This document shows, in pieces, positions 44,662-54,816 of a DNA stretch of 64,000 nucleotides. The notes under the pieces were generated by a model. That model was not told the DNA's origin and made no database searches. It saw nothing but the letters and a program-made list of their open reading frames with translations. Both the position numbers and the translations under genes were made by a program. Origin of the DNA: Lysobacteraceae bacterium NML07-0707 (GTDB taxonomy: Bacteria; Pseudomonadota; Gammaproteobacteria; Xanthomonadales; Xanthomonadaceae); the NCBI GenBank assembly GCA_002798295.1, contig NWQT01000017.1, positions 62,001 to 126,000 on the forward strand, in the 5' to 3' direction. The number at the start of each line of letters is the position of its first letter. The stretch's first letter is position 1.

Positions 44662-45558
44662 ATGTCCACTACATTGACCCAATCCGACCTGCCCGGCCTC
44701 AAGCTCATGCACCGCGGCAAAGTGCGCGATGTTTTTGACTTGCAAGATGGCCGCCTGCTGCTCATCGCCACCGACCGGCTGTCCGCCTTCGATGTGGTGC
44801 TGCCCGACCCGATTCCCGGCAAGGGCGAAATGCTGACGCAAATCAGCAACTTCTGGTTCGACAAGACCCAGCACATCATCGCCAACCACCTGACCGGCGA
44901 TGCAGTCGCCAGCGTACTGCCTGCCGCCGTTGACCCGGCACGCTATGCCCGCCGCGCGGTAGTGACCAAAAAACTCAAACCCGTGCCGGTGGAATGCATC
45001 GCCCGCGGCTACATCATCGGCAGCGGTTGGAAAGACTATCAAGCCAGCGGCCAGATCAGCGGCATCGCCCTGCCCGCCGGACTGCAACAGGCCGAGCAAC
45101 TGGCAGAGCCGATCTTCACCCCATCCACCAAGGCCGCCGTGGGCGACCATGATGAAAACATCGACTTTGCCACCGCAGTCAACCTGGTCGGCCGGGAAAT
45201 GGCTGAAGCGGTGCGCGATGCCACGCTGAAAATCTACAGCTTTGCCCGCGACTACGCCGCCCAGCGCGGCATCATCCTGGCCGACACCAAATTCGAGTTC
45301 GGCACCGACGAAGACGGCAAGCTCTACATCATGGACGAAATGCTGACCCCCGACTCCAGCCGCTACTGGCCAGCCGAAGACTACCGGCTTGGCAGCAGCC
45401 CGCCGAGCTATGACAAGCAAATCGTGCGCGACTACCTGGAAACGCTGACCTGGGACAAAACCCCGCCCGGCCCCAGACTGCCCGCCGAAGTCATCGAACG
45501 CACCCGCGCCCGCTACGCCGAAGCGCTGCAAAAGCTCGCCGGCATCAGTCTGGATTGA
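44662..45558 (+). CDS. purC: Phosphoribosylaminoimidazole-succinocarboxamide synthase
   Basis: PurC joins CAIR and aspartate in purine synthesis. The 298-residue enzyme has [47 protein letters not shown] and [32 protein letters not shown] start at the second ATG, 44662, 6 bases after AAGGAG; the ATG at 44656 touches the site itself. The 298-residue length is the longer proteobacterial/yeast-like form, not the short E. coli type. Confidence 0.96.
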   Translation: MSTTLTQSDLPGLKLMHRGKVRDVFDLQDGRLLLIATDRLSAFDVVLPDPIPGKGEMLTQISNFWFDKTQHIIANHLTGDAVASVLPAAVDPARYARRAVVTKKLKPVPVECIARGYIIGSGWKDYQASGQISGIALPAGLQQAEQLAEPIFTPSTKAAVGDHDENIDFATAVNLVGREMAEAVRDATLKIYSFARDYAAQRGIILADTKFEFGTDEDGKLYIMDEMLTPDSSRYWPAEDYRLGSSPPSYDKQIVRDYLETLTWDKTPPGPRLPAEVIERTRARYAEALQKLAGISLD

Positions 45559-45562
45559 AACA

Positions 45563-46051
45563 ATGCGCCACGATCGCGAACAGGCTCGGCGCCGGCTCAG
45601 CCAGTGGTTCGACAACTATTCCGCCGACCACCGCAATGAAATCAACCAATGGTTTCATGTGTTTTGCGTGCCGCTGATTTTGTGGGCGGTGGTGGCGCTG
45701 CTATGGTGTATCCCGGTGCCGGGCACGCTGTTTGGCCCCGGCGCCTTTGCCGCGCTGGCGATGTTCCTCACCTGGTCGTTCTATTACCGCCATTCGCGGC
45801 CGTTGGGTTTGGGCATGCTGGCGGTGTTCGTGGCCTTTGCATGGGGCACGCGCTGGCTGCATCTGACCCTTGGCACGGCAAACCTTGCCTGGCTGGCACT
45901 GGCGGTATTTGCGCTGGCCTGGGTGGGACAGTTCATCGGCCATCATTTCGAAGGGCGCCGGCCGAGCTTCCTCACTGACCTGACCTATTTGCTGATTGGC
46001 CCGGTGTGGGTGCTGAACAAGCTCTACCGCAAACTTGGCTGGAAGTATTAA
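45563..46051 (+). CDS. Mpo1-like (DUF962) membrane protein
   Basis: The 162-residue protein has the YGL010w/Mpo1 family look: a first part with NYSADHRNEINQWFHVFCVPLILW, where HRxxxNxxxHxxxVP has conserved His and Asn; four membrane segments; and GHHFEGRRPSFLTDLTYLLIGPVWVLNKLYRK. Mpo1 is an iron-dependent dioxygenase of fatty-acid alpha-oxidation in yeast. The bacterial role is not known to me. It begins 4 bases after purC. Confidence 0.83.
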   Translation: MRHDREQARRRLSQWFDNYSADHRNEINQWFHVFCVPLILWAVVALLWCIPVPGTLFGPGAFAALAMFLTWSFYYRHSRPLGLGMLAVFVAFAWGTRWLHLTLGTANLAWLALAVFALAWVGQFIGHHFEGRRPSFLTDLTYLLIGPVWVLNKLYRKLGWKY

Positions 46052-46057
46052 AGCCCC

Positions 46058-46948
46058 ATGAGCCTGCCGCATATCAGCCGACGCGACCTGCTGCTGCTTT
46101 GGGTAGTGTGCGTCATCTGGGCGTTGAACTTCTTGATGTCGGCCATTGGTCTTCGCGAAATTCCGCCGCTCACCTTTACCTTGCTGCGCTTTTCCATCCT
46201 GGGACTGGTGCTGCTGCCATTTGTGCGGCGCGCGCCCGCAGGTCAGGGCTGGCGGCTGTTTGCCGTCTCCACACTGATTGGCGTGGTGCATTTTTCGCTG
46301 TGCTTCTGGGGGGTGGCGCTGGCCGGGGAGCTGTCCTCGCCTGCCATCCTGCTGCAAAGCTATATCCCGATGACGGCGGTGCTGGCCTGGGTTTGGCTGG
46401 GCGAGAAATTCGGCTGGCGCACCGGGCTTGCCATCGCGGTGAGTTTTCTGGGCGTGCTGGTGCTCTCGCTTGACCCGCAGGTGCTGCAAAAACCTGCGGC
46501 GGTGATTACCCTGCTGCTCTCGGCGCTGGCGATTGCCATCGGCACGGTGATGATGCGCGGGCTTTCCGGCGTGGGCATGTTGAACCAGCAGGCATGGACG
46601 GCGCTGTGCAGCGTCGGGCCACTGGCGCTGCTGTCTCTGGTGTTCGAGCCGGGCGCGCTGACCACTTTGCCCAAGGTCAGCCTGCCGGCCTGGAGTGGCG
46701 TGATTTATGCGGCGCTGGCCTCCTCACTGCTCGGGCACGGACTGTATTTCATACTGGTCAAACGCTACCCGGTGGCGCTGCTGATGCCCTGGCTGTTGCT
46801 GACCCCGGTTATCGCCATTGCCCTTGGCATCGTGTTCTGGGGCGATAAACCGGGCTTCAAAGTCTGGCTGGGCGGCGCGATGGTACTGGGCGGGGTACTG
46901 GTGATTGCCCTGCGCAAGCGTGCCAATTACACGCCGCAAAAGTCCTGA
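46058..46948 (+). CDS. EamA family drug/metabolite transporter
   Basis: The 296-residue protein has ten hydrophobic segments in two EamA repeats (about residues 10-140 and 155-285). WAVNFLMSAIGLREIPPLTF-like and PPLTFTLLRF motifs open the first repeat; LLTPVIAIALGIVFWGDKPG is in the second. Such exporters move amino acids or metabolites out of the cell. The substrate is unknown. It starts 7 bases after the Mpo1-like gene and is convergent with the epimerase gene. Confidence 0.87.
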   Translation: MSLPHISRRDLLLLWVVCVIWALNFLMSAIGLREIPPLTFTLLRFSILGLVLLPFVRRAPAGQGWRLFAVSTLIGVVHFSLCFWGVALAGELSSPAILLQSYIPMTAVLAWVWLGEKFGWRTGLAIAVSFLGVLVLSLDPQVLQKPAAVITLLLSALAIAIGTVMMRGLSGVGMLNQQAWTALCSVGPLALLSLVFEPGALTTLPKVSLPAWSGVIYAALASSLLGHGLYFILVKRYPVALLMPWLLLTPVIAIALGIVFWGDKPGFKVWLGGAMVLGGVLVIALRKRANYTPQKS

Positions 46949-46949
46949 C

Positions 46950-47792
46950 TCACGGCTGGAACGCACGCGGCGCGTAACCAAAATCTTCTCGCGCCGGTTG
47001 GCTGTCGAATACCAAGTCCTGCTGCATCCGCGCCAGCATGGCGTCATTGAAGCCGTTGACCTTGCCGCTGGCGCGCGCCAGCCACAGCAGTGCAGAAAAC
47101 ACCGGCAGCGGCACAAGATGCAGGCGCGGCGCAGGCTCGATGCCTGCCAGTACCCGCCGCACCATGTCGGTGTAATCAAGCGTTTCACCACCGGGCAAGT
47201 CATAGCTGCGCCCGATGGTGCGGCGCTCATGCAGGCAGGCGATGACGGCATCGGCCAAGTCATCCACATGCACCGGCTGGCGCAGTCCCCGCGCCGTGCG
47301 TGGCAGCACGAAGCGACCAAAACGCGCGGCCAGCGCGGCAATCCGGGTCAGGCTCTTGTCCATGCCAGCGCCATAGACCAGTGTCGGGCGCAGCAGGGTG
47401 AGCCCCGCGCCCTGCTGTGTGCAGGCGTCAATCAGGCGTTCTTCTGCCTGTGCAAGACGCGCCACCATCTCGCGCTCGGCCGCATCGGTCGAGTCCTGTT
47501 TGATTTTCAGGCTGGTGGAGCCAAAGGCAATCACCCGCGCTGGCAGGTTGATGTTTTGCGCATACCAGAGGGAGAACGCATCCAGCGGCCCGCAACTGAA
47601 GATGGCCGTGGGCGGATGCGGCAGTGTCGGCATTTGTTGCAAGCTGCCGGCAAGCCATGCCACGCCCGGCATTTCCGGCATTTGCACTGCGCGCCGGGAG
47701 ACCGCCATCACCTGCCAGCCATCGCCCAGAAGACGAGGCAGTAGCGCCTGGCCAATCTGGCCGCTTCCCCCCAGTAGCAATGCGGTTTTCAT
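46950..47792 (-). CDS. NAD-dependent epimerase/dehydratase family protein
   Basis: The 280-residue protein has a Rossmann fold with GGSGQIGQALLPRLL (GxxGxxG, residues 8-14). I see GSTSLKIKQDS and VYGAGMDKSL. The YxxxK pair of classical SDR epimerases is not clear, so it may be an atypical SDR such as a divinyl-chlorophyllide or complex I NDUFA9-like member. Start ATG at 47792. It faces the EamA gene with one base between the stops. Substrate unknown. Confidence 0.75.
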   Translation of the reverse strand: MKTALLLGGSGQIGQALLPRLLGDGWQVMAVSRRAVQMPEMPGVAWLAGSLQQMPTLPHPPTAIFSCGPLDAFSLWYAQNINLPARVIAFGSTSLKIKQDSTDAAEREMVARLAQAEERLIDACTQQGAGLTLLRPTLVYGAGMDKSLTRIAALAARFGRFVLPRTARGLRQPVHVDDLADAVIACLHERRTIGRSYDLPGGETLDYTDMVRRVLAGIEPAPRLHLVPLPVFSALLWLARASGKVNGFNDAMLARMQQDLVFDSQPAREDFGYAPRAFQP

Positions 47793-47886
47793 GGCAGGTA
47801 TGGCAAAAATGACATGGCGCAAAGCATAACCTGCAAGGGGAGCGCTAAACTCGGCATATCCCCATCAGGCCGCCCAAGGAGCGCCC

Positions 47887-48780
47887 ATGAGCATGCAACC
47901 ACTGGATACCCCGAAAGCGATTTTGCTTGCCACCGACCTCAGTGCCCGCTCCGACCGCGCCTTCGATCGCGCACTGCAACTGGCTGAACACTGGCAGGCC
48001 AAGCTGGTATTGCTGGTGGTACTTTCTGCCGAAAGCAGCTTCAGCAAGCCCAATCACTTCAGCCAGGGCGATGACGATGATGAAGAAGCCACGGCTGAAG
48101 AACTGGTTGCCGACCGGGTACGGGCAGAGCTGCCTGAAACCGATGTCAAAATCGAAGTGCATGTGGAGGCATCCGCACATATCGGCCAAACCGCATTGCG
48201 CGTGGCGGAAGAATATGGCTGCGGACTCATCATCACCGGCATTGCCCGCAGCGATGCCCTGCAGCGCGTTTCACTAGGCTCCACCGTGGTCTGGCTAAGT
48301 CGCCACTCCACGATCCCCACGCTGGTCGTGCAGCGTCGTCCGCGTGGGCATTATCGCCATGTGGGCCTTGCCACCGACCTGTCCGAGCCCGCCGCCAAAG
48401 CGGCTGTGGTCGCAGCCAAGTGGTTTGGTGATGCCCACACCCGGGTATTGCTGCATGGCTATGACGTGTCCCTGAGCGAGCTGACCGGCGATGAACAAGC
48501 CCGGGAGGCGGCGCTGGCAGATGCACAGCAGCAGGCGCGCCAGGAGCTGACGCAATGGCGTGATGAAAGCCTGCCCAAACTGTTTGCCCCGCACTGGCAA
48601 CCGCGTGCCGAGCTGAGCAACCCGGTGCGCCTGCTGCGGCAAGCCAGTATCGACACCGAGCTGGACTTGGCCGTGATTGCTTCCCACGGCCGCAATCGCC
48701 TCATGGATGCCCTGATTGGCAGCGTCGCCAAACGGCTTTTGGAGACCTCCATTACCGACACCCTGATTGTGCGCGCCTAA
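47887..48780 (+). CDS. Universal stress protein with two Usp domains
   Basis: The 297-residue protein has two Usp folds (about residues 8-145 and 155-297). The second has the ATP-binding SHGRNRLMDALIGSVAKRLL; the first has a similar GIARSDALQRVSLGST. Tandem Usp proteins of this kind act in stress survival. An Asp/Glu-rich insert (about residues 60-75, DDDDEEATAEE) is present in the first domain. No partner gene adjoins. Confidence 0.9.
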   Translation: MSMQPLDTPKAILLATDLSARSDRAFDRALQLAEHWQAKLVLLVVLSAESSFSKPNHFSQGDDDDEEATAEELVADRVRAELPETDVKIEVHVEASAHIGQTALRVAEEYGCGLIITGIARSDALQRVSLGSTVVWLSRHSTIPTLVVQRRPRGHYRHVGLATDLSEPAAKAAVVAAKWFGDAHTRVLLHGYDVSLSELTGDEQAREAALADAQQQARQELTQWRDESLPKLFAPHWQPRAELSNPVRLLRQASIDTELDLAVIASHGRNRLMDALIGSVAKRLLETSITDTLIVRA

Positions 48781-48821
48781 GTTCTAAAGTCGCACACATA
48801 AAATTGGTCATGGCCGCTATT

Positions 48822-48852
48822 GCCTAACCGCGTTGGGCAGTCTGGATTTTTT
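48822..48852 (+). terminator. Possible weak terminator after the universal stress gene
   Basis: GCCTAAC and GTTGGGC make a 7-bp stem with CGC loop, followed 8 bases on by TTTTTT. The distance to the T-run is not ideal. Confidence 0.35.
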
Positions 48853-48991
48853 GGAGAAAACACCAAGATCCGCTGTAAACCGATCCGACCCTTATGCGTT
48901 GGCCTTGGGCTATCCATGTCCAATGGCAGGGGGTATCTGGCCTGGAACTGGATAGAATTTCCCATTCGCCAGTCGTTCCGTATCCGTCATC

Positions 48992-50071
48992 ATGATGCCC
49001 AAATCCCGCTTTGCTGTTGCTGCCGTGTTGCTTTCGGTGGCTTTCTTGAGTGCCTGCGGCAAGTCCGAGCCTGCCGGACGGCAAGCCCGGGGCGGGGCGT
49101 CGGCAGTGCCGGTGACGACGGCGGTGGCGCGGGAGGAGGCCTTTGTCGGTGCCGTATCGGCAGTGGGTACAGTCAGCGCACGCGAATCGGTCACGGTGAC
49201 TGCCAAGGTCAGCGAGACGGTGCAGCGGGTGCATTTTGAAAGCGGCCAGCAAGTGGCGCGCGGCGCCGTGCTGGTGACGCTTTCCGGTCAGCAGCAGCAG
49301 GCGGCCTTGCAGGCGGCCGAAGCCAATGCCGAGGAGGCCGAGCGCCTGTATCAGCGCAACCGGCAGCTGGTCGAGCAACAACTGATTGCCCGGGCGAGCT
49401 TTGATGCACAAGTGGCCAGCCGCAGTGCGACACGGGCGCAGGTGGCGCAAATCCGGGCGCAATTGGCCGAGCGGGTGATTCGTGCGCCGTTTTCCGGGGT
49501 GCTGGGCATCCGTCAGGTCAGCCCCGGTGCGCTGGTCACGCCCGGTACGGTGATCACCACGCTTGATGACATCAGCCGGGTGTATGTGGACTTCCCGCTG
49601 CCTGAGTCGCAGTTGGCATTGCTGGGGGTTGGGCAGCGCTTGCTCGGCACCACTGTGGCCTGGCCGGGGCGGAGTTTCGAGGGTGTGGTCACGACCATCA
49701 ATACCCGTATTGATCCGGTCAGCCGCGCCGTCATGGTGCGCGCGGATTTTGCCAATCCCGACCGTGCGTTGCGCCCGGGGATGCTGTTCAACATCCAGTT
49801 GCAACAGGCAGAAAGAACGGCGCTGATGGTGCCGGAAATTGCCCTGACGCAAGTGGGGCGCGAGCGTTATGTATGGAAGGTGGATGCCGACAACAAGGTA
49901 CAGCAAAGCCCGGTGGAAACCGGCCAGCGCGAGGCTGGCAAGGTGGAAATCGTGCAGGGCTTGAAGGCGGGCGAGCGTATCGTGGTGGAGGGCGTGGGCA
50001 AGCTGCGTAACGGCCAGCGTGTGGTGGAAGCCGGGGGCGGGGCTGAAGAGCCGGGCGCAGCCAAGCCATGA
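48992..50071 (+). CDS. RND efflux periplasmic adaptor lipoprotein
   Basis: The 359-residue membrane-fusion protein has a lipoprotein signal (LLSVAFLSAC, Cys at about 23). A lipoyl/barrel-hybrid part follows (AVGTVSARESVTVTAKVSETVQRVHFESGQQVARGAVLVTL), then a hairpin and a beta-barrel part with LPESQLALLGVGQR. It ties an RND pump to an outer-membrane channel. It overlaps the pump gene by 4 bases. No TolC-like gene follows, so a shared channel must be used. Substrate unknown. Confidence 0.92.
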   Translation: MMPKSRFAVAAVLLSVAFLSACGKSEPAGRQARGGASAVPVTTAVAREEAFVGAVSAVGTVSARESVTVTAKVSETVQRVHFESGQQVARGAVLVTLSGQQQQAALQAAEANAEEAERLYQRNRQLVEQQLIARASFDAQVASRSATRAQVAQIRAQLAERVIRAPFSGVLGIRQVSPGALVTPGTVITTLDDISRVYVDFPLPESQLALLGVGQRLLGTTVAWPGRSFEGVVTTINTRIDPVSRAVMVRADFANPDRALRPGMLFNIQLQQAERTALMVPEIALTQVGRERYVWKVDADNKVQQSPVETGQREAGKVEIVQGLKAGERIVVEGVGKLRNGQRVVEAGGGAEEPGAAKP

Positions 50072-53000
50072 AGATTTCCGATATTTCCATCCAGCGGCCG
50101 GTATTGGCCACGGTGATGAGCCTGCTGCTGATTGTGCTGGGCATCATGGCGTTCTTGCGGCTGACGGTACGCGAGCTGCCGGCCATCGATCCGCCGGTGG
50201 TTTCAGTGGATGTCAGCTATCCGGGCGCGTCTGCGGCCGTGGTGGAAACCCGCATCACCCAGCTGCTGGAAGGCGCACTGGCCGGTATCGAGGGCATTAA
50301 CAGCATCGAATCGAGCAGCCGTAACGGGCGCGCCTCGGTGACCATCGAATTCAGCCTCAACCGCGATATCGAGGCCGCTGCCAATGATGTGCGCGATGCC
50401 ATCAGCCGGGTCACCGGGCGCTTGCCGCAGGAGGCCGATGCGCCGCGGGTAGCCAAGGTGGAGTCGGATGCCGATGTGATTCTCTGGCTGAACATGCGTT
50501 CCACGCAGATGGATACGCTGGCGCTGACCGACTATGCCAACCGCTATATCGTTGACCGGCTCTCGGCGCTCGATGGCGTGGCACAGGTGCAGGTCGGTGG
50601 CGGGCAGAACTACGCCATGCGCATCTGGCTTGACCGCGATGCATTGGCCGCACGCGGTCTGGCGCCCGCCGATGTGGAGGCTGCATTGCGGGCAGAGAAT
50701 GTGGAACTGCCTGCCGGCACGCTGGAATCGGCACAGCGTGACTTCACCCTGCGCATGCAGCGCGATTACACCAGTGCCGAGGCATTTGCCCAGCTACCGA
50801 TCAAGCGCGGTGCGGATGGCTATGTGGTGCGACTTGATGATGTTGCCGATGTGGAATTGACCGCTGCCGAGCGCCGCTCCTATCTGCGCAGTAACTTCCA
50901 GCCCAATGTCGGCCTTGGCATCGTGCGCACTTCCACCGCCAATGCGCTGGAAGTGGCGCGCGCCGCGCGTGCCGAGGCCGGGAAAATTCAGGACACCCTG
51001 CCCGAAGGCACGGAAATCTTTGTCGCCTATGACAGCACCATTTTCATCGATGCTTCCATCAAGCGCGTCTATCAGACCTTGCTGGAAGCGGCGATTTTGG
51101 TGGTGGCGGTCATCTGGCTGTTCCTCGGCAGCCTGCGCGCGGCCATCATACCGGCCGTGACCGTGCCGGTATGCCTTGTCAGCGCCTTCATCGCCCTGTA
51201 TGTGTTTGGCTATTCCATCAACCTGCTGACCCTGCTGGCGCTGGTGCTGTGCATCGGTCTGGTGGTGGACGATGCCATCGTGGTGCTGGAAAACATCCAG
51301 CGCCGTGCCGACCTTGGCGAGCCTGCCCTGCTGGCCGCCAAACGTGGCACCCGGCAAGTGGCGTTTGCGGTGATTGCCACCACCGCCGTGCTGGTGGCCG
51401 TGTTCCTGCCAGTGGGCTTCATGGAGGGCAATACCGGCCGCCTGTTCCGTGAGCTTTCCATCGCACTGGCTGCTGCGGTGGCGATTTCTTCGTTTGTGGC
51501 GCTGACGCTTACGCCGATGATGTGCGCGCAACTGGTGCGCGCCCACGGCAAGCAAACCGGTTTCAATGCCTGGATGAACCGCCAGCTCAAGCAGTTGGGC
51601 GATGGCTACGGGCGCGGCATTGCACGCCTGCTGTCGCTGTCCCCGGCGCGCATTGGCGCACTGCTGTTGCTGGTGATGCTGGCTTGTCTTGGCATCGCTG
51701 CATGGCTGTATGCACGGGTGCCCAGCGAACTTGCTCCCAGCGAAGACCGTGGCCGCTTTTTTGTCAGCATCAATGCGCCCGAAGGCGCCGGTTTCGATTA
51801 CACCGTGGCACAGGTGCAGCAGGTGGAAGAAGTGCTGCGCCCGCTGATTGGCGAGGACAAGCCGATTGTGCGCGCCAACTCGCGCGCGCCTGGCTGGGGC
51901 GGCGGTGAGGACATGCACACCGGCAATGTCATCGTCTTCATGCAGGACTGGGACAAGCGCCAGGTCACGACTGAAGACGTCGTCAATCAGGTACGCCGCG
52001 AGCTTGGCAAACTGCCCGGCGTGCAGGCGCGTGCCTCCGCACCCGGCGGGCTGGTGGGCGGGCGCAGCGGTGGCCGCTTCAGCCTGGTGCTGGGCGGGCC
52101 AAACTACGAAGAACTGGTGCAATGGCGCGACCGGATGATGGCGCGCATGGATGAATACCCCGGCCTACTGGCGCCGGATTCGGATTACAAGGAAACCCGT
52201 CCGCAAATGCGGGTATTGATTGACCGCGCGCGCGCCGCCGACCTGGGCGTGTCGGTCACCGAGATTGGCCGCACCCTGGAAACCCTGATGGGCAGCCGCC
52301 GCGTGACCACTTTTGTCGATGATGGTCGTGAATACGACGTCATCATGCAGGGCGAGCGCGACAAGCGCATGACGCCGGCCGACCTTGGCCAGACCCAGGT
52401 GCGCGGGCGGGCGGGCACGCTGGTGCCGTTGTCGAATCTGGTCACACTTGAAGAGCTGGCCGAGCCGGGACGCTTCAACCGCTACAACCGCCTGCGCGCC
52501 ATCACCGTGACCGCGGATTTGGCGCCGGGCACTAGCATGGGCGAGGCGATAGCCTGGGCGCAGCAGACCGCCCGCGAAGAACTGCCCGGCCACGCGCAAA
52601 TCGACTGGAAGGGCGAAACCCGCGAATACCTGCGCAGCGGCAGCGCGGTGCTGCTGACTTTCGCCATGGCGCTGATGATTGTCTATCTGGTGCTCTCGGC
52701 GCAGTTCGAGAGCTTCATCCATCCGTTGGTGATCATGCTCACCGTGCCGCTGGCCGTGCTGGGGGCGCTGATTGGCCTGTGGATAAGCGGTGGCACGCTC
52801 AACCTGTTCTCGCAGATCGGCATCGTCATGCTGGTCGGGCTGGCGGCCAAGAACGGCATCCTGATTGTGGAATTTGCCAACCAGCTGCGCGATGAAGGCC
52901 GTAGCGTGACCCAGGCCATCACCGAAGCCAGTGCCGTGCGCCTGCGTCCGATCCTGATGACCTCCACCGCCACCGTGGCAGGTGCATTGCCGCTGGTGAT

Positions 53001-53196
53001 TTCTGGCGGTCCCGGTGCCGCCAGCCGCGCCGCCATCGGCATCGTCATCATCTTCGGCGTGTCCTTCGCCACCTTGCTGACCCTGTTCGTGGTGCCTGCC
53101 CTGTACGCCCTGCTGGCGCCCTTCACCCGCTCACCCGATGCACTCAAACACGAATTGGAAACCCTGGAGGCCAGCACCCCGCAGGTGCAGGGATAG
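50068..53196 (+). CDS. RND family multidrug efflux permease
   Basis: The 1042-residue pump has the full HAE1-type layout with 12 membrane segments and two large periplasmic loops. The start FISIQRPVLATVMSLLLIVLG-like (DISIQRPVLATVMSLLL) and GLVVDDAIVVLENIQRR with the proton-relay Asp pair in TM4 are diagnostic. The second half has GIVMLVGLAAKNGILIVEFANQLRDEG. It works as a trimer with the adaptor just before it. It probably exports hydrophobic drugs or metabolites. Confidence 0.95.
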   Translation: MKISDISIQRPVLATVMSLLLIVLGIMAFLRLTVRELPAIDPPVVSVDVSYPGASAAVVETRITQLLEGALAGIEGINSIESSSRNGRASVTIEFSLNRDIEAAANDVRDAISRVTGRLPQEADAPRVAKVESDADVILWLNMRSTQMDTLALTDYANRYIVDRLSALDGVAQVQVGGGQNYAMRIWLDRDALAARGLAPADVEAALRAENVELPAGTLESAQRDFTLRMQRDYTSAEAFAQLPIKRGADGYVVRLDDVADVELTAAERRSYLRSNFQPNVGLGIVRTSTANALEVARAARAEAGKIQDTLPEGTEIFVAYDSTIFIDASIKRVYQTLLEAAILVVAVIWLFLGSLRAAIIPAVTVPVCLVSAFIALYVFGYSINLLTLLALVLCIGLVVDDAIVVLENIQRRADLGEPALLAAKRGTRQVAFAVIATTAVLVAVFLPVGFMEGNTGRLFRELSIALAAAVAISSFVALTLTPMMCAQLVRAHGKQTGFNAWMNRQLKQLGDGYGRGIARLLSLSPARIGALLLLVMLACLGIAAWLYARVPSELAPSEDRGRFFVSINAPEGAGFDYTVAQVQQVEEVLRPLIGEDKPIVRANSRAPGWGGGEDMHTGNVIVFMQDWDKRQVTTEDVVNQVRRELGKLPGVQARASAPGGLVGGRSGGRFSLVLGGPNYEELVQWRDRMMARMDEYPGLLAPDSDYKETRPQMRVLIDRARAADLGVSVTEIGRTLETLMGSRRVTTFVDDGREYDVIMQGERDKRMTPADLGQTQVRGRAGTLVPLSNLVTLEELAEPGRFNRYNRLRAITVTADLAPGTSMGEAIAWAQQTAREELPGHAQIDWKGETREYLRSGSAVLLTFAMALMIVYLVLSAQFESFIHPLVIMLTVPLAVLGALIGLWISGGTLNLFSQIGIVMLVGLAAKNGILIVEFANQLRDEGRSVTQAITEASAVRLRPILMTSTATVAGALPLVISGGPGAASRAAIGIVIIFGVSFATLLTLFVVPALYALLAPFTRSPDALKHELETLEASTPQVQG

Positions 53197-53337
53197 TGAG
53201 TCGCCGGGAATTGCCGAATATCAGAGAGCATGTCTTTGGGCGCTGCATTGATAAGCCGCTAATACCGAGTGGCAGCCAACAAGCGGACAAAAATCGGTCA
53301 CAATCACGCCTGTCCTTCGCCTGAACGGGAGCGCACA

Positions 53338-54816
53338 TTGGAAGCCTGGGTCAAAAACATCAATGATTGGGTCTGGTCAACGCCGCTGATTGTGCTGTGT
53401 CTGGGGGCGGGGATGTATTTCTCGCTGCGCACGCGCTTTGTGCAGGTGCGGCAGGTGCGCGAGATGGTGCGGCTGTTGCTGACGGATAATCGCTCCGAAG
53501 CCGGGGTGTCGTCATTCCAGGCGCTGGCGATGTCGCTTTCCGGGCGTGTGGGGATTGGCAATATCGCCGGTGTGGCCACCGCCATCGCCTACGGTGGCCC
53601 CGGTGCGGTGTTCTGGATGTGGATTGTGGCTTTTCTGGGGGCATCCACGGCCTATGTGGAATCCACGCTCGGGCAGATTTACAAGGAAAAAGACAGCGAA
53701 GGCCGCTATCGCGGTGGGCCTGCGTATTACATCGAAAAAGCCACCGGGCAAAAGTGGTACGCATGGCTGTTTGCCATCACCACGGCGGTGGCCTGCGGGC
53801 TGTTGCTGCCGGGGGTGCAGGCCAATGGCATTGCCGATGGCCTGAAAAATGCCTGGAATATCCCGCCGCAGATGACCGCCACCGTGGTGGTGGTATTGCT
53901 CGGTTTCGTTATCTTTGGTGGGGTCAAGCGCATTGCCCGGGTGGCGGAAATCGTGGTGCCGTTCATGGCGCTGGCCTACATTCTGGTGGCGATGGTCATC
54001 ATGCTGCTCAATGCCGACAAGCTGCCGGCCATGTGGCTGCTCATCATCAAGAGCGCTTTTGGCAGTGAGGCGGCATTTGGCGGCATGTTGGGGCTTGCCA
54101 TTGCCTGGGGTGTGAAGCGCGGTATCTATTCCAACGAGGCCGGCCAGGGCACCGGCCCACATGCGGCGGCGGCGGCGGAGGTTTCGCATCCGGCCAAGCA
54201 GGGTCTGGTGCAGGCATTTTCGGTGTATGTCGATACCCTGCTGGTGTGCTCGGCCACGGCCTTCATGATGCTTTCCACCGGCGCCTATAACGTCATCCAG
54301 CGCAGTCAGGATGCCGCCGGCCAAATGGTGGACACGATGCTGGTGGAGAATCTGCCCGGAGTGAAAGTCGGGCCTGGCTTTGCACAAAATGCAGTGGAAT
54401 CGGTACTGCCGGGTTATGGCGCGGGTTTTGTGGCGCTGGCGCTGTTGTTCTTCGCCTTCACCACCATCATGGCCTATTACTACATGGCCGAAACCAATGT
54501 GACCTTCCTCACCCGTGGCAAACGCTCAGGCGTCTTGGTATTTGCGCTGCGCCTGCTGTTGCTGGCGGCGGTGACCTTTGGCGCGGTACGCACTGCGGAC
54601 ATGGCCTGGACGCTGGGCGATATCGGCGTGGGGTTGATGGCCTGGCTCAATATCATCGCCATCTTGCTGATTCAGCGCCCGGCACTGGCGGCGCTGCGTG
54701 ATTACGAAAAGCAAAAGCAGGCAGGCATCAAAGAGCCGGAATTCGACCCGGATGCGCTGGGCATCAAAAATGCCGACTTTTGGCGCGAGCGCAAGGCAGG
54801 CCGCAATGCAGATTGA
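53338..54816 (+). CDS. Alanine/glycine:cation symporter (AGCS family)
   Basis: The 492-residue protein has about 11 membrane segments and the AGCS signatures GRVGIGNIAGVATAIAYGGPGAVFWMW and YSNEAGQGTGPHAAAAAE. It takes up small neutral amino acids with Na+ or H+. I start at the TTG at 53338, 6 bases after GGGAG, giving the normal start EAWVKNINDWVWSTPLI. The open frame from 53269 lacks a site and a family-like start. A Na+-coupled symporter fits the nearby mrp Na+/H+ antiporter. Confidence 0.92.
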   Translation: MEAWVKNINDWVWSTPLIVLCLGAGMYFSLRTRFVQVRQVREMVRLLLTDNRSEAGVSSFQALAMSLSGRVGIGNIAGVATAIAYGGPGAVFWMWIVAFLGASTAYVESTLGQIYKEKDSEGRYRGGPAYYIEKATGQKWYAWLFAITTAVACGLLLPGVQANGIADGLKNAWNIPPQMTATVVVVLLGFVIFGGVKRIARVAEIVVPFMALAYILVAMVIMLLNADKLPAMWLLIIKSAFGSEAAFGGMLGLAIAWGVKRGIYSNEAGQGTGPHAAAAAEVSHPAKQGLVQAFSVYVDTLLVCSATAFMMLSTGAYNVIQRSQDAAGQMVDTMLVENLPGVKVGPGFAQNAVESVLPGYGAGFVALALLFFAFTTIMAYYYMAETNVTFLTRGKRSGVLVFALRLLLLAAVTFGAVRTADMAWTLGDIGVGLMAWLNIIAILLIQRPALAALRDYEKQKQAGIKEPEFDPDALGIKNADFWRERKAGRNAD